Shown here one piece after another: positions 11,056 to 22,313 of a stretch of DNA of 64,000 nucleotides. The notes under the pieces were generated by a model that did no database searches, was not told where the DNA came from, and saw nothing but the letters and a program-made list of their open reading frames with translations. Location of the stretch: the NCBI GenBank assembly GCA_009801085.1, contig VNWV01000001.1:2914001-2978000 (forward strand), in the 5' to 3' direction. Each line of letters begins with the position of its first letter. The first letter of the stretch is position 1. This DNA comes from Lasiodiplodia sp. COLG20. Lineage: Eukaryota; Ascomycota; Dothideomycetes; Botryosphaeriales; Botryosphaeriaceae. A program made the translations under genes and the position numbers.

Positions 11056-11949
11056 CTACTGTAGCTGCTGTGTTTGTGCCGAAATAGGCGTACTGAGAAC
11101 AGGACAAGGTAATTTGCTGGGAACAGTGGTAGGTTGGGGGTCGCTTTGGAGGTTTGGAGGTGGAGGTGGATGTTGGGATTGGAGCTGCTGCTCCTGTTCG
11201 CGCAGAGCACCTCTCTTTATGAGTTTGCGCACAGAACCTCGGTAGTTCCTCCATGTCCTCCGCGACCTTTGCGCATGGGTTACCCTTTGGTCGTGTGGCG
11301 GAGGATGCCTCAACGTACAACGCCGGCAGAACGGGCTCGACTTCTTAAGCCACATCACGACGGCTTGCTCTTCCGAGAAGCCTGGTGGGAGCTGGTCCCA
11401 GTATCCATCCGGGATCGGCTCGTCAGCGGCATCCAGAACGTTACCTCTGCTGAGGGAATTCTCAACCGATGACGCGGTTGGGGATGCAGAGGTCGCAGCC
11501 ATGCCTGGGGAAGTGCGGCCGACACCGCGAGCAGCAACGGGATCCAGCGAGGTAAGACCTGCTTCAGTGTATCCGGCTGTGCACTGTACACCGGGAACGC
11601 TTGTAAGAGGGCCAAGATGAGCGCCGCTGAGGCTCTGAAGGGCAGTCTCCGTCTTATTCTCGTCAGTGGCATCGCGACGGGTGCTGGTAACCGGCGACTG
11701 GGGTGTCTCGTCGGCCTCGTTGCGCTCCTTCTGCACCTTCACCTCTTCGTGGGCTTTCTTCTCATTTTGTGTAGCTTGCAGCCAGGGTGGCGGCCTGACT
11801 ATAACGCGGGCGGTGGACTGTGGGTCGCTGCGGCTCGGTTGATGTAGAGAGGTCGTGGTGACGCGGTGGTTGCTGTTGCCATCGGCGATGAGATCGTTGA
11901 CAAGCTCGCTAGGGCTACGCGTGCCGTGCGGACGGGGTCCGACGGGCAT
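11056..11949 (-). CDS. Hypothetical protein, possibly the last exon of a longer gene
   Basis: The 297-aa frame from the ATG at 11949 is not recognised. Near its start it reads GTRSPSELVNDLIADGN, a plausible helix. Then follow a proline-rich RVIVRPPPWLQ patch, a Lys/Glu-rich segment (NEKKAHEEVKVQKERNE), and a Cys/Arg-rich part with SSPFCRRCTLRHPPPHD, WLKKS and SRRTWRNYRGSVRKLIKRG. The C-terminus is Gln/Pro-rich. The paired cysteines and histidines could bind metal, but no known finger pattern fits. Upstream of 11949 the same frame stays open for about 40 codons (reading SERSDRNSGHNSNHKNN), so an additional 5' exon is possible. Confidence 0.45.
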   Translation of the reverse strand: MPVGPRPHGTRSPSELVNDLIADGNSNHRVTTTSLHQPSRSDPQSTARVIVRPPPWLQATQNEKKAHEEVKVQKERNEADETPQSPVTSTRRDATDENKTETALQSLSGAHLGPLTSVPGVQCTAGYTEAGLTSLDPVAARGVGRTSPGMAATSASPTASSVENSLSRGNVLDAADEPIPDGYWDQLPPGFSEEQAVVMWLKKSSPFCRRCTLRHPPPHDQRVTHAQRSRRTWRNYRGSVRKLIKRGALREQEQQLQSQHPPPPPNLQSDPQPTTVPSKLPCPVLSTPISAQTQQLQ

Positions 11950-12839
11950 GCTGCTGGTGTTGTTCTTGTGGTTGCTGTTGTGGCCACTGTTGCGGTCGCT
12001 GCGTTCACCGAAAGTGAGAAAAAGAAAGCCACAGGGGGAGAAGCTGTAGGTATTGAACGCAAGCGCACCCGCAATTTACGAGCGGAAGGCGTAGAGAGGC
12101 CACGAAAAGGTGGAGTGCGCCGGCATTGTTTAGTAAAGCAGGACAGCGCTGGACAGAAGGCGCGACGGAAACGACCTCCTGTTCCCGGCGATTGGAGTTC
12201 TTTGAGTAGATGCAAGAATCTAGCCTAGAAGAAAGCATAGAGCTAGTTGGTCGAGAAGTCACGGCATTTCCAGCTTGTGGGGAGCTGGATCTGCTGTCCA
12301 GGCGCCTTTGGTGAAATATCGAATGCACATCCACCACCGGCTCAGCTCTGTATTTGAACAAAGCGGCTGTATTTAGTCGTGATCCCGCCGAATTGGCCGT
12401 ACTGCGAATTTGATGCGGCGGTGGTAAGGAAGTGACGTGATGCAGCCACAGGCAGCTGGGCGGATGTGACTGTTGATTCCCAAAATAGAAGTAGCAATCT
12501 TTGGTACCTGCCACCTTGAGAAGGCGCCACCCACCCCCCAGCGGCCTTCTAATCCGGCTCGCGTGCCGGCACGGATTAACTGCTGGAATAGGTTCCGAAG
12601 ACAGCCCGGGCCAGTCTAGATATTCGACAGCACGACCAGACCCTCTCCTCTTCCTTTCCTTCCACAACACCCATGCCAAACCCACAACAAACCCACCCTC
12701 ACCCCCAACCCGGCGCCAGACCCACCATAACGCAGACATGGCCAACACCTTACCTCGGCTTTGCCTCCGCTCGACTTCACTCTACTTGGACCTCACCTGA
12801 CTTGGACTTGGGTGTCACCTGGAGGGTCATAAGGGAGGA
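11950..12839. other. Intergenic region, possible 5' end of the 11-kb gene
   Basis: It holds the likely promoter and any missing first exon of the minus-strand gene ending at 11056. Between 12640 and 12740 the plus strand is C-rich (CCCACA-type runs). No independent gene is evident. Confidence 0.4.
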
Positions 12840-13125
12840 TGGGCGAGATAAACAGAAAAAGAAGGTAAATCAGGAGAAGTTCAAACAGAAAGAGAAGTTC
12901 AATCAAAAGCAGTAAGCCAACCGGAAAGAGGGGTTGAATCAGAAGCAGGAAGTCAACCAGAAAGAGAAGTCAAATCAGAAGGAGAATGTTAGACAGAAAG
13001 AGAAGGCCAGCCAGGTCAGCCAGGTCAGCCAGAAAGAGTAGTCAAATCAGAAGTAGGATGTCAAGCAGAAAGAGAGGGCCAAGTAAAAACAGAATGTCAA
13101 GCAGAAAGAAAGATCTAAAGAGCGG
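12840..13125. repeat. Purine-rich degenerate tandem repeat
   Basis: On the plus strand, a unit close to GTCAANCAGAAAGAGAAG recurs about ten times with small changes and a period of roughly 20-36 bases. Examples are CAGAAAGAGAAG at 12887, 12958 and 12994, and GTCAAGCAGAAAGA at 13061 and 13097. There is a duplicated CCAGGTCAG near 13010-13030. Frames through it are interrupted, so it is more likely non-coding satellite-like DNA than a repeat protein. Confidence 0.6.
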
Positions 13126-13178
13126 AAAGGGCTGGCAGCATGGAGGATGCTGCCTCGCCATCCAGAAGGGTGGTTGGC

Positions 13179-13701
13179 GTCGAGGAGTAAGACCTCGTTA
13201 AAAAACCGAGATAGTGCCCCTGTTCTCGTACTTGGGGGTTCCGGGGAGTACTACCTCGAAGAAACAAACCGAGGCTGAGCTCCTGTGTCTCGTAAAATTG
13301 GAGCTCGTCGGCGGTTTGCGAACCCCGGCGCGGAGGAGAACTACCTCCACTCGCAAAAAAAACCGACACTTGACCCGCCGTCGCAAATGGGTCCCGCCAG
13401 GTGGTGTTTGGCGTAGAGGAGAACTACCTCAGAAAAAAACCGAGGCAAGTATCCGGTATTATGTCTCGTTCTTGTCGAAGAACGGTAGGGCTTTTGCCTG
13501 AACTCGTCGGCTGCCGTCGTGGACTCGTCGGTAAAGGCGTGGAGGAGTACTACCTCTTAAAAACAACCGAGGTTCGGACCTCGTAAAAAAGCTGGCTTGA
13601 CAGTCGGCCATGGCTGTCGGGCATTGAAGCTACCGTCTTGTCAAGTATCTGCTTTGCTCCTCGTGGTCCGAGATAGAAACCTCTCGTAAAACAATCCGAG
13701 G
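13179..13701. repeat. Six-copy dispersed repeat with GAGG/CCTC hairpin core
   Basis: A 30-37 nt unit, approximately GGCGTNGAGGAGNACTACCT followed by C, an A-rich spacer and AACCGAGG, occurs at 13179-13210, 13241-13274, 13331-13367, 13412-13445, 13538-13572 and, more diverged, 13667-13701. Start-to-start distances are 62, 90, 81, 126 and 129 bases, so spacing is irregular. The core GAGG..CCTC can pair as a short hairpin, followed by an A-run and a further CCGAGG. No frame runs through all copies. Confidence 0.65.
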
Positions 13702-13850
13702 GTGACCGGCCTCGAAATCAAGTTGGTAATTTTTTGGAACTTTTTGCAAGGCTTCGAGCTAAGCAGCCACTTTGAATTCGTTTTTTCGTTGGAAGCTTCA
13801 GCAAGTCTGGGGCTCCGAGGAAGATACTATCGATCGAACCTCCATTAGCA

Positions 13851-16065
13851 CTACTCCCTCACACCCAAGACGAACAGTCTTCCCACGCCCTCCCATCCAC
13901 CCTCGTCCGCCCCGCCCATTCCCCATCCCTCCATCCACCCGACCACCAGAGACACCCTGACCCAGGCCATCCGCGCCTCCAGCGCCCTCAGAGCCTCGAC
14001 ATCCTGTTCGCCAACCAGCTCCGCCATGCTCCGGCCGAACAGCTGCTCCCACGCCTGCGTACTCATAGCTAGCCTTCCTGTCGCCACCATGCCAGTCTCG
14101 TCCAGGACCGGTCCGAGGACTTTCGGATTGAGCTCCAGCGGCACGGAGGCGGGATCAGCAGCATCAGCGCCGTCAGTTTCCTCCTCTACCTCACCACCAT
14201 CGCGGTTGCCGCCACTAACAGTAGCAGCAGTAGCAGCACCATCATCGTCGGAGCAACACCACCCACACCTCCCCACAACATCGTTCGCGTACACCGCGCC
14301 GCCGCACTTCGCACACCGCCCGCACGCCAACGCGCCGCGCCGGAACAGCTTGACCAGGTTCACTTCGGTCATGACGACGCTCGCGAAGCCGACGAGCTGC
14401 GACACTGGCGGCGAGGGCGGTCGTTGCTGCGCTCCTGCTCCTGTTCCCACCCTATCGCCGCCACTATCCTTCTTCGCCCGCTCGACAACAGCCTTCCGCG
14501 CGAACTCGTCAATGTCGGCGAGGGTGTACAGGATGCGCTGATCCGCGGCTTCAACGGCGGCGAGGGAAGGAAATGGGTGTGTGGAGGCGCCGTCAGGCGA
14601 CGTCTGGAAGCGTGCAGACGATGACGGAGAAGAAGGCGATGCGTACGACGAGGACGGGGGAAGAGGCCGCTTCTTGAGCAAGCGTTGGGCATAGCCGCGG
14701 AGCCAGGTTGCGTCGCGCAGCGGCGCTGGGTCGATCTCAACAAGGGTATTAGCGGTGAGGGAGAGCCAGATGTAGCTCGGGCAGTCCGAAGGTGGTGAGA
14801 GGAGAGACAAAGGTGCGTTTCCGCTGTTCTTGTTGTTGGCGGCGTTGGAATTGTTCGTATTCTTCGAGATGCGGTAGCCCGGACGCGTCAGGAGGAGGAC
14901 GGTCGTGTGCGGGATCCAGGTCGTAGCCGAGGCGGCGGCGGTGCCCCAGAGGTTTAGAGAGGCGGAGATGGAGGCAGTGGTGTGGTCGAGAAGGTGGATG
15001 GTTGCCGTCTCAGCCGTCGTACCGTCCTTGCGGGTGACTGGATGGGCCGGGGAGGTCAGCGAAAACATAACTGTGGGTGGTAATCTTTCGGGAGAACATA
15101 CCCTTCTTCTTTACTCCCACACTCTTCACGCAGACCAGCACCTTTGCGTCCGCCGCCTTGTATCCGCCGTTCGCAAATGCAGTCAACGTCATCAACTCCT
15201 TTCCCATGTCCACTCCATCAACATCACTGCTGCCAGTCGCAAGGGGCTTACGACACTTCATTCTGTTCTCATCATCGCCATCCGCATGGATTTGTACGTG
15301 GCTCCCGCGCTCTCGGTCCGGAAAAACGCTGGTATGCAGCCGCGGCATCGACGAGGGTGAAGATGCGGAGAAGGAGCCAGCGCTCTCATTCTCCGTGGCA
15401 ACGAAAGGGGTGATGTGCGTCGTCCAGACGGTGATTAAGCTGCCCAGGTGCAGCAGCGGGTAAGAGGCATTATGGTTCATGTGCCAGACGCGGACCTAAC
15501 GGTGTCCCACGATTCCAGCTCATCAGCCACGAACGACTGCGAGGGAAAGGAAGGTAGGCTGCGCGTGCACACTCACCACAATGACACCCTCACCATCACC
15601 CACTGTGCACTTCACGTACCCAACCGCGCCCTTTGGCGTCCTCCTCAACGCGGTCGTTGCCGTCGCCGTCTCCAGTGATGGACTGTACACGTTGAGCACC
15701 CTACCCGTAAAGCGTACGCCTTCACCCATCGAAGTGGGTGTCAGGTGCTTGATCGACATCACTTCTTTGTACGGAACGCCGTGAGGTGGGGTGAAAGGGC
15801 TGGTGAGTGATGGCAACTGTGTTCCGTTGCCCGTAGACGGCGCGTTGGTCATTTCAGTAGATGTGAAGCCGTCTCCCGGGATGAAGGTGGTGGCCGTATT
15901 GGAGAGGCTAGGACCGGCTTCGCATTGTTGACCATTTTGCGTCAAGTTGGACTGAGATGCTGGTTCTGCGCGAGAGTTGTCGGTGTTGCTATGGGCCTGA
16001 GATGATCGAGCGGGTGAAGGTAGTGGAGAGAAGTAGGATTTTATAGAGGCGGATTGGGATGGCAT
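13851..16065 (-). CDS. OB-fold / zinc-ribbon protein, RPA1/MEIOB-like
   Basis: Three exons (16065-15577, 15495-15102, 15037-13851) give 689 aa. A likely OB-fold lies at about residues 100-290, with MGEGVRFTGRVLNVYSP and GAVGYVKCTVGDGEGVIVV strands and then LGSLITVWTTHITPF. Around residues 540-570 is a zinc ribbon with Cys-x2-Cys (CAKC) and, 12 residues later, Cys-x2-Cys (CGWC), resembling the ribbon in the C-terminal OB-fold of RPA1. This suggests single-stranded DNA binding in the nucleus. It could be an RPA1 paralogue such as MEIOB, a meiotic protein, but I cannot decide. The N-terminus MPSQSASIKSYF resembles a PCNA-binding box. The frame is also open upstream to an ATG at 16359; I prefer 16065. 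The last 40 residues are Gly/Trp-rich and may not belong to the conserved part. Confidence 0.7.
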
Positions 16066-16461
16066 GGTGGAGACGATGGGAATGGCGGAGGAAAAACGAG
16101 AATCCGAGTGAGTGAGGTGATGCACGAAGTGAGGGTGCAAGGTGAAGTGGAGTGAAGTATAGAGCGCGTGTAGACTCGGACAAAGAGGCGCTAGTGAAAC
16201 ACATCGGTTAGGCAACACCACAACCATCACGTACGAACACGCGAGAAATCTTGCGCAAATTTTGTATTTTGTATTCAGATATAATGAGTGAGCGAATGCA
16301 ACGAAGCTTAAGATGAACATAGGAGAAAAGCCTACCATAAACATCGCGTTGAAGCGCATTTACGGTCACCCACAGGCATCATCACACGCTGATGTTGGAT
16401 GCAGCGCGTAATTTCCTCACCACGCATCGCTCAGACTCAAGCAGGAGATGCGACAGGACGC
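16066..16461. other. Intergenic region between two minus-strand genes
   Basis: Contains the promoter/leader of the OB-fold gene and the 3' end of INO1. An in-frame upstream extension of the OB-fold reading frame (16359-16066) is hydrophobic and unlike the rest of that protein, so I treat it as untranslated. Confidence 0.45.
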
Positions 16462-18119
16462 TTAATGAGCGAACAGCTTGTGCTCAAGCGTCATGTCGTT
16501 CTCAGGCTCGAGACCGACGCAAGCACGGAAGATGTTCATCATAGCGTTACGCTGCTTGGCCAACGCGTTGACCACCGGCGTACCCGGGGGAGTGAGCGGG
16601 GCCTACCAATACGGGTTAGCCACTTCAACCTTATCTCGATCAAGAAAGTGAAACTTACCTTAAGCATGAAGCTCAGGATGCTCAGAACACTGTGGAACCC
16701 GGCGTACTCAGTATCAGCAGTCTTCCACTGGATACGCGTCATCATCTCGGCAACGAGGACGAGATCGATGATCAATGGACTAGCCAGGAGCGAGTCCTCG
16801 CACACGTTGAAGATGCTGATGGTCTGGTGTCCGCCCATGAAGATCTCGGCGTAGTACTCGTCCAGCGCACGCTTGTTGTCGCCAACCGCAGGCATGTACT
16901 TGATCACGACGCAGTGGTCAGGGTGTTCACCCTCCTCGTACAGCACATTGTTGGCGGCCACCATGTCGTCGACAACGTTGGACTTGGAGATTTCCTTGCT
17001 GCGGAACTGCTTCTGGCTGCTGAGGTTCATGCCGTCGTTGTTGCCGAGATGGTTGTACGAGGCAATGCTGGTGAGCTTAATGCCGGCGTTGATCATGAAG
17101 TCAACCAGGGCAGACTTCATCTTGGTCTGGCCAGACTTGAAATCATCACCACCGACAAAGGCATTGTGCTTCTCGGCCAGCTGAACGGCGCCAGGAACGA
17201 AGGTGTTCTGGGGCGAGCCGTTGATGAATGGAACCTGGTCGAGAATGCAGGCAACAGCAAAGACGGTCGAGGGAGAAACTTCCTCGTGGCCTTCCTTAAT
17301 AGCCTTGAGCAGGTTCTCAGCCGTGTCGTTGACGCCGGGCAGAATCTCAGCATAGCGCTCGGTGTTGGCAGTCCACTGAACAATCACCTTGTCAAGACCG
17401 TTGGCAGCCTTGAAATCACGAATGTCCTTGCGAATCTGCTCAACATGCTCCCAGCAAGCCTTGGTACCGGGCAGAACGTTGTCAGCGCGAGCCTCTTGGT
17501 TCGCAGCGATGAAATCCGGGTAGTAGATGCTGGGAAGAGGCTTGATGGAAGCCATCTCCTTGCGCACCATGTTCTTCAGCGTCGGCTCCAGGACACAGGC
17601 GCGGTCCGCAGCATCCGCCAAGTTCATGCCGCTGATGTCCCAGCCACCAACGACAAGATCGTTGGGGTGGACCATCGGGAGCAGGTGGTTGAACGGAATG
17701 TTGATTTCCTTGCCGGTTTTGGGGTCAGTGCCGAGCTTGATGGTGGAGGCCATGACCATGGAGCCGTAGTAGTTGGCAGCACGCGGACCCTCGCGAGTAT
17801 CCCAGACGAGGCCGCGCTTGTTGGCGAGTATACCGGCAGTCACGGTGGTACCGTTGTTGCCGCCCAAGCCCACGAGCATCATGCCGACCTTGGGGACCTT
17901 GCGGTCCACCTTGAAGTCGTACACCGTCTCCTTGGGCGTGGCAACGAACTTACCATCCTTGGTCGTGACCTCGGTGGTGCGATAAGTGTAGTGGCTCTTG
18001 ATCTCCGCGTCCGAGTACGTGACGTTGGGCGAGTTGACGACGAACGCCTCCTTGGGCGTGGCGCTTGAAGACCACTTTCCATCCCCCTTCGCATAGCCGA
18101 CTTCAGCGTGAGGTGCCAT
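16462..18119 (-). CDS. INO1: Inositol-3-phosphate synthase (myo-inositol-1-phosphate synthase)
   Basis: Cytosolic NAD-dependent isomerase that converts glucose 6-phosphate to 1D-myo-inositol 3-phosphate, the first step of inositol and phosphatidylinositol synthesis. Two exons (18119-16659 and 16602-16462) give 533 aa, the usual fungal length. The Rossmann NAD site [13 protein letters not shown] is at about residue 80. Other family blocks follow: [50 protein letters not shown] and [13 protein letters not shown], then [14 protein letters not shown]. The 57-nt intron lies near the C-terminus; after it the protein reads [18 protein letters not shown] and ends in EHKLFAH. A 458-codon antisense frame over this gene is a by-product of codon bias. 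Confidence 0.97.
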
Positions 18120-19983
18120 GTTTACTTTTGACGTTGTTTTCCGCTAAGTGGGTGATTTAACGGATGTATGGGCAATCCGACGCTCCTCCGGAGGGGGAAG
18201 TACGTCGGCCGGCGAAGGGGTGGTGGACGCTGGAGGAGAATTAGCCATTTGCTTACACTGGAGCTTTTGGGATGATGCACTTACGAGTTAAGAAGATTGG
18301 AGAAAATCGTGACAACTGGGCAATGGCCCGGGTGATTTTCGAGGAAGGTTTGGTGGGAAAGCTTCGATGCACGCTTTGTGTGAGCAGAGAAGAGTGCGGT
18401 TGAGGAGGGAGGAGTTAGGGCGCGGGTAGGCAGCGCTTTATAGCCCGCACGCCAGTCGCCGGTCAGAAGTCCCTCCAAGCAACGCGGGTTAGCGCACGCG
18501 GTTTTCGGCGCGGGGCACCACTGAGCACACGATTGGGGCCGTGCATGCTGCTCAACCGGGCGCAATCGGTTGGTAAGAGCGTGGAGGAGGATTAATCTCT
18601 CGCCTGCACGCGGCGCGTGTTCAAAGTCGCGGTGAAGGTGAATCGAACGGCAGCTGCTGCAGCTCGTCGAATCCGCTGGCGCCCGGAGCAGCCGCGCCAT
18701 TCCCCTTCCATTGCCTTGGGCCCTGCGAAGACAGGGGCCGCCCAGTCTCTCTCAACCACATCCATCGAAAAAGACGCGGTTGCGCAAGCGCATGCAAACC
18801 TCCCACGTGCACTGCAGATGGTGGGGCTCTGTCCGTTATCGTCGTTGATCCTCTGCTGGCCGTCCATTGGAGGATCCAGTCGAGCCGTGTGTTGCCTATG
18901 AACGCCGCAGCCCGCCGGCGCCCTTGGCAACCCTGCAGTTCTTGTCGCTTTCGATGCAAGTTCTAAGCGATCAATGGCCTGATGGTCATCAAAATCCTGT
19001 ACCTTGCAGTTGCGACTGCGTGTGAGCTGGCAGGTACCGAACCACCCATGGCGGGGTCCGCGCAACTCGCTCACAGTGCATTTCGTAATACCTCTTTGAA
19101 ATATTTTGAAATTGCGAGGCCGAAGGGCTGCGGGAGTCTCGGAACTCTATGCACACCTGTCATTAACACGTGCGGTACTCGAAGCTCCCGAATGACGTTG
19201 CATAAGCATAACCGGCGTTGCGCCACGGAACCAGAGCGGTGCCGAGCGGGACGACAAGGTGCATAAATCTCATTGATTGCGACATCACAATTGCGACCCA
19301 TTGTTACTGGAATGTTCGTGTTCAATTATCCTACTACTACTACTACTACGCTGAAGATTCGCTTCGCCTTATCCCAAAACTTTTCCGTGACATCCATTCA
19401 CCCGAAGATCACCTGCAAACAGATAAGACATTAAGCCAGCCCTTTCACCGGCTGCGATACCCTTTCCTCATTGCACAAGAAACTCCCCCGCTCATGCAAA
19501 TGCTGGGATCGATAATAGACCAAAAGTCGCAAAACATCATGCAGCCATGGCCAAAACTGGAAAGAAATAGGAAGAGGGTATATCCAAATGTGAGCCCACC
19601 CGGGATGAAAGGGGTATATCGAGAAGGGTATATAACTCAAGTGGAAACCGGAAGATGCAGTTGGTCGACATGCAAGGAAACGAGGAGCCTTTGAACAATC
19701 GGTCGGAGCAACAAATAAAAAGAAAAGATGCGAGCGCCGTGGAATGCTGTAGGTCCGAAGGGAAGATAAGCGAGTGTCTGGCGATGCGAGATCCCGAAGA
19801 AGCCCCTTCGCCTAAGCAGGGAGATTTCCAGAAAAGGGTGGGTCTGGAACGTTCACGGAGATGACCCCAAGAGCCGCCTCGTACCCGTACGCTTCGGTGC
19901 CCAAGCTTTGCGTCGAAGCAATACTTTCCAAGACGGCGTAAAAATAGCTGTGATCAATGCGAGCCCTCTCCATACGGGGTCGC
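18120..19983. other. INO1 upstream region and intergenic DNA
   Basis: About 1.86 kb. The part next to INO1 (18120-18700) should hold its promoter and leader. I found no clear yeast-type inositol element (CATGTG) there, although CACGTG occurs at about 18805. A TAC trinucleotide run lies at 19332-19349. No coding frame is convincing. Confidence 0.5.
19332..19349. repeat. (TAC)6 microsatellite
   Basis: Six uninterrupted TAC units in an intergenic region, potentially length-polymorphic. Confidence 0.8.
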
Positions 19984-22313
19984 TCACATCATCATCAGCC
20001 TAGTCCTCCTCCTTTCAGGGTTTCGCCTAGGGTCTCCTGGAGCCAGCATGCCGCGCGGACCGCCGCCTGTCTGTCTTGCTGCGTGCCACGCATGGCGTTC
20101 ACAGTAGACGACCCCCATAACTTCAAAGTAGTCGTCCCGCAGGGGCATTCTGCACGTGTCGCATGCGAAACATTGCGGGTGGAACTTTTGCCGCCGCTCA
20201 GTCTCCAGGTACTGACCCTCGATTCCGTAGTTGCAGTGTCTGCAAAGAGAACCATTCATCTGGTGGTAATGGTGTGCGCAGTACGGGTGGTTGTCAATGA
20301 CGTAAAAGTCGGCCGTTTGGAAGGGGGAGTGGCAAGTCCTGCAGGTGAAGCCTGTGCAGACACGGGTTAGCGAGATGAAGACTCCGCGACGGAGCGAGTA
20401 TAGAACTTACATTGCTTGTGCCACCGCCCTGTCAGCCTCCCATCTGCCGCTTTGACGCTCTTCCCTACAATGACCTCACCACATCCTCTGCAGTTCCCCT
20501 TACCCGCTGTGCCGGGCCGCTTTCCTAACGATGCTGTCCTAGTGTGTGTAAGAGGCTTCATTGGCGGCTCCTCCTCGGCAGGGACAGGAGGCATAGGAGG
20601 CTTCTCATCATCCCGGACAACGGATTGGATCTCCGGAAGTGCCGAAGAATCCGACGGCCGGTTCGGCGTGAATATACCGCGCTGAATGGCAGGGTCCATC
20701 GGTGACTCGGGTGCGTCTGGGACAGCACGAAGCTGCGGAGGGCTCAAAGGCAGACTCTCCGGCGGGTTTGGCCGGCTCATGCTCGGCCTCCTCTGTGCCT
20801 CAGGAGGAGGTCCGGTGGAAGTTCCCGGGCGCGGTCCCGAGGGAGGTTGGTCAAAGGGCCTGTATGCCTTGAATGGCTCAGCAATGGGGCTGGCTCCTGC
20901 AGAGGTTGGCGGCGTAGAGCGGCTGCTGCGATCAAAGCCGGAAGAGGCCTCAGACGAGCCAGAATCTGAAGGCGCGTGGGAAGTGCCACGAGGACGAACC
21001 TCTAGGCGCGGGGGTTGGGGAACAGGTGGTCTGGGGCCAAGATCCAGGTCCTTGAGACTAAGGTTGCGGCTAGACGTCCTGCGAGGATATCTTTTCGCGT
21101 TTTCGTCCGCAACTGATGCTTTCCTCTCATGCTGAGCAGGCTCGGCAGGTGGCTTTTCCGGACTGGACGGGCGTGCCTTGTCCGGAGGATCCCACCATTC
21201 TGGGGTGTCATCGGTCGAGATGTTTCGTGCAAGAGACTTCGGCGGAGGAGGTGGGACTTTGTCCGAAGGCCTCCTCGGAAGTGAGATGGAAGCTTTGTTA
21301 GTAGCGCCATTTGTGTCTTTCTGAATTGGAGACAACTGTGAGCGCATCCCCAAGCCCGCCAACGAAGGCTGATTAGCCTCACCCTGCAATGCTTCCAGAA
21401 AGCGGTCCACGTTCTCATCAGGACGCGCTGGTCGCGGAGGCGGTACGCGCTTCCCGCCAGCCTCAGCTGGCGCCGGCAATCCAGTAGAGCGCATGGATGA
21501 GCGCGATCGTTCTGTGCTGGCTATCGATGGCTGACGTTCATGGCCCAAGGTATTGCTCCCACGGCTAGAAGTGCGCGACTTGGACCTGCTCCTCAAGCTG
21601 CTCAATGTCGGAGTCCTCCTGTGCGACGAGCTGGGTCTTGCTTCCTCGGCCGTCTCAGGCCTCAATGATGTTTTTCTTTCCCTCACGTTGAACGGACCGG
21701 AGGCAAGCGTGTTCAGGCGAGAGAAGACACTTTCACTGGCATTGGGCCGCGGGCTAAGGGGGGCGAAATTCGGGTCGGATTCAGGATAGTCGTGAGTTGG
21801 GGTGAGTTGCCTCTTGATTGGTTCCAGAGAGCTCTCGGGTTCGAGGTTTGGTTGATCTGGAGAAGTGGGACTGTAAGCTTTCGGTTCTGGGCCGGGCTGG
21901 TTCCTGGCTATTGACGACTTAAAGAAAGCTGGCGACGGACTTCTGGAATTTGGGTTGCTGTTTGGGGTCAAAGGATCGGCGGTCGCCTGGGCGCGTCCGG
22001 CGAAGGGCTTGTCTTCAGACAATGTTAAAGTCTGGCATGGCAGTGGAGGAAATTGGGACTTACTGGCGACGCCGGAGTCAATGCTGGGCGGTGGTGCTGA
22101 GCGACCAGGCTTGAAGGCGGCAGTCGACGAGCGAATGCTGCTGGCGGCGCGGTCGAAGAATTTCTTTGTTGCCTTTGGTGCTGGGGCAACGGGCTCAGGC
22201 TCGGGGGCTGGACCGCAGACATGGTCGGCCATCTTCGAGATCTCGATCTCGACGCCGCAGTCCGAGCATTTGATGGACGGCAGTATGCTAATGGGCCTCT
22301 CGGTGTCCGCCAT
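19984..22313 (-). CDS. LIM-domain protein, paxillin-like (Pxl1-type)
   Basis: Two exons (22313-20411 and 20351-19984) give 756 aa. The N-terminus has a small Cys/His patch (IKCSDCGVEIEISKMADHVC) and is followed by about 550 residues of Ser/Pro-rich disordered sequence with repeated PPRPARP and PPPPPKS polyproline motifs, likely SH3 targets. Two LIM zinc-binding domains lie at the C-terminus, about residues 610-735. The first begins NCRGCGEVI and continues WHKQCFTCRTC to YCAHHYHQ; the second runs from CRHCNYGIEGQY through FHPQCFACDTC to YCERHAW. Such proteins act as adaptors at polarity sites and the actomyosin ring in yeasts; the role here is inferred. The splice inside LIM1 (T|GTAAGT..ACAG|GC) restores a perfect LIM. 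An optional in-frame 51-nt intron lies at 22063-22013. Confidence 0.85.

Noticed and set aside
13179..13701. CRISPR-like reading of the spaced repeats
   Set aside because: Spacers vary from about 25 to 95 bases, repeats are degenerate, and the genome is fungal.
16066..16359. N-terminal extension of the OB-fold protein from the ATG at 16359
   Set aside because: The extension is hydrophobic and His/Leu/Ser-rich, unlike the protein; the ATG at 16065 starts a PIP-like N-terminus in ordinary composition.
16692..18068. 458-codon plus-strand frame opposite INO1
   Set aside because: It is antisense to a clear enzyme gene with C-ending codon bias, which removes stops on the other strand; the translation is Val/Asp/His-rich without motifs.
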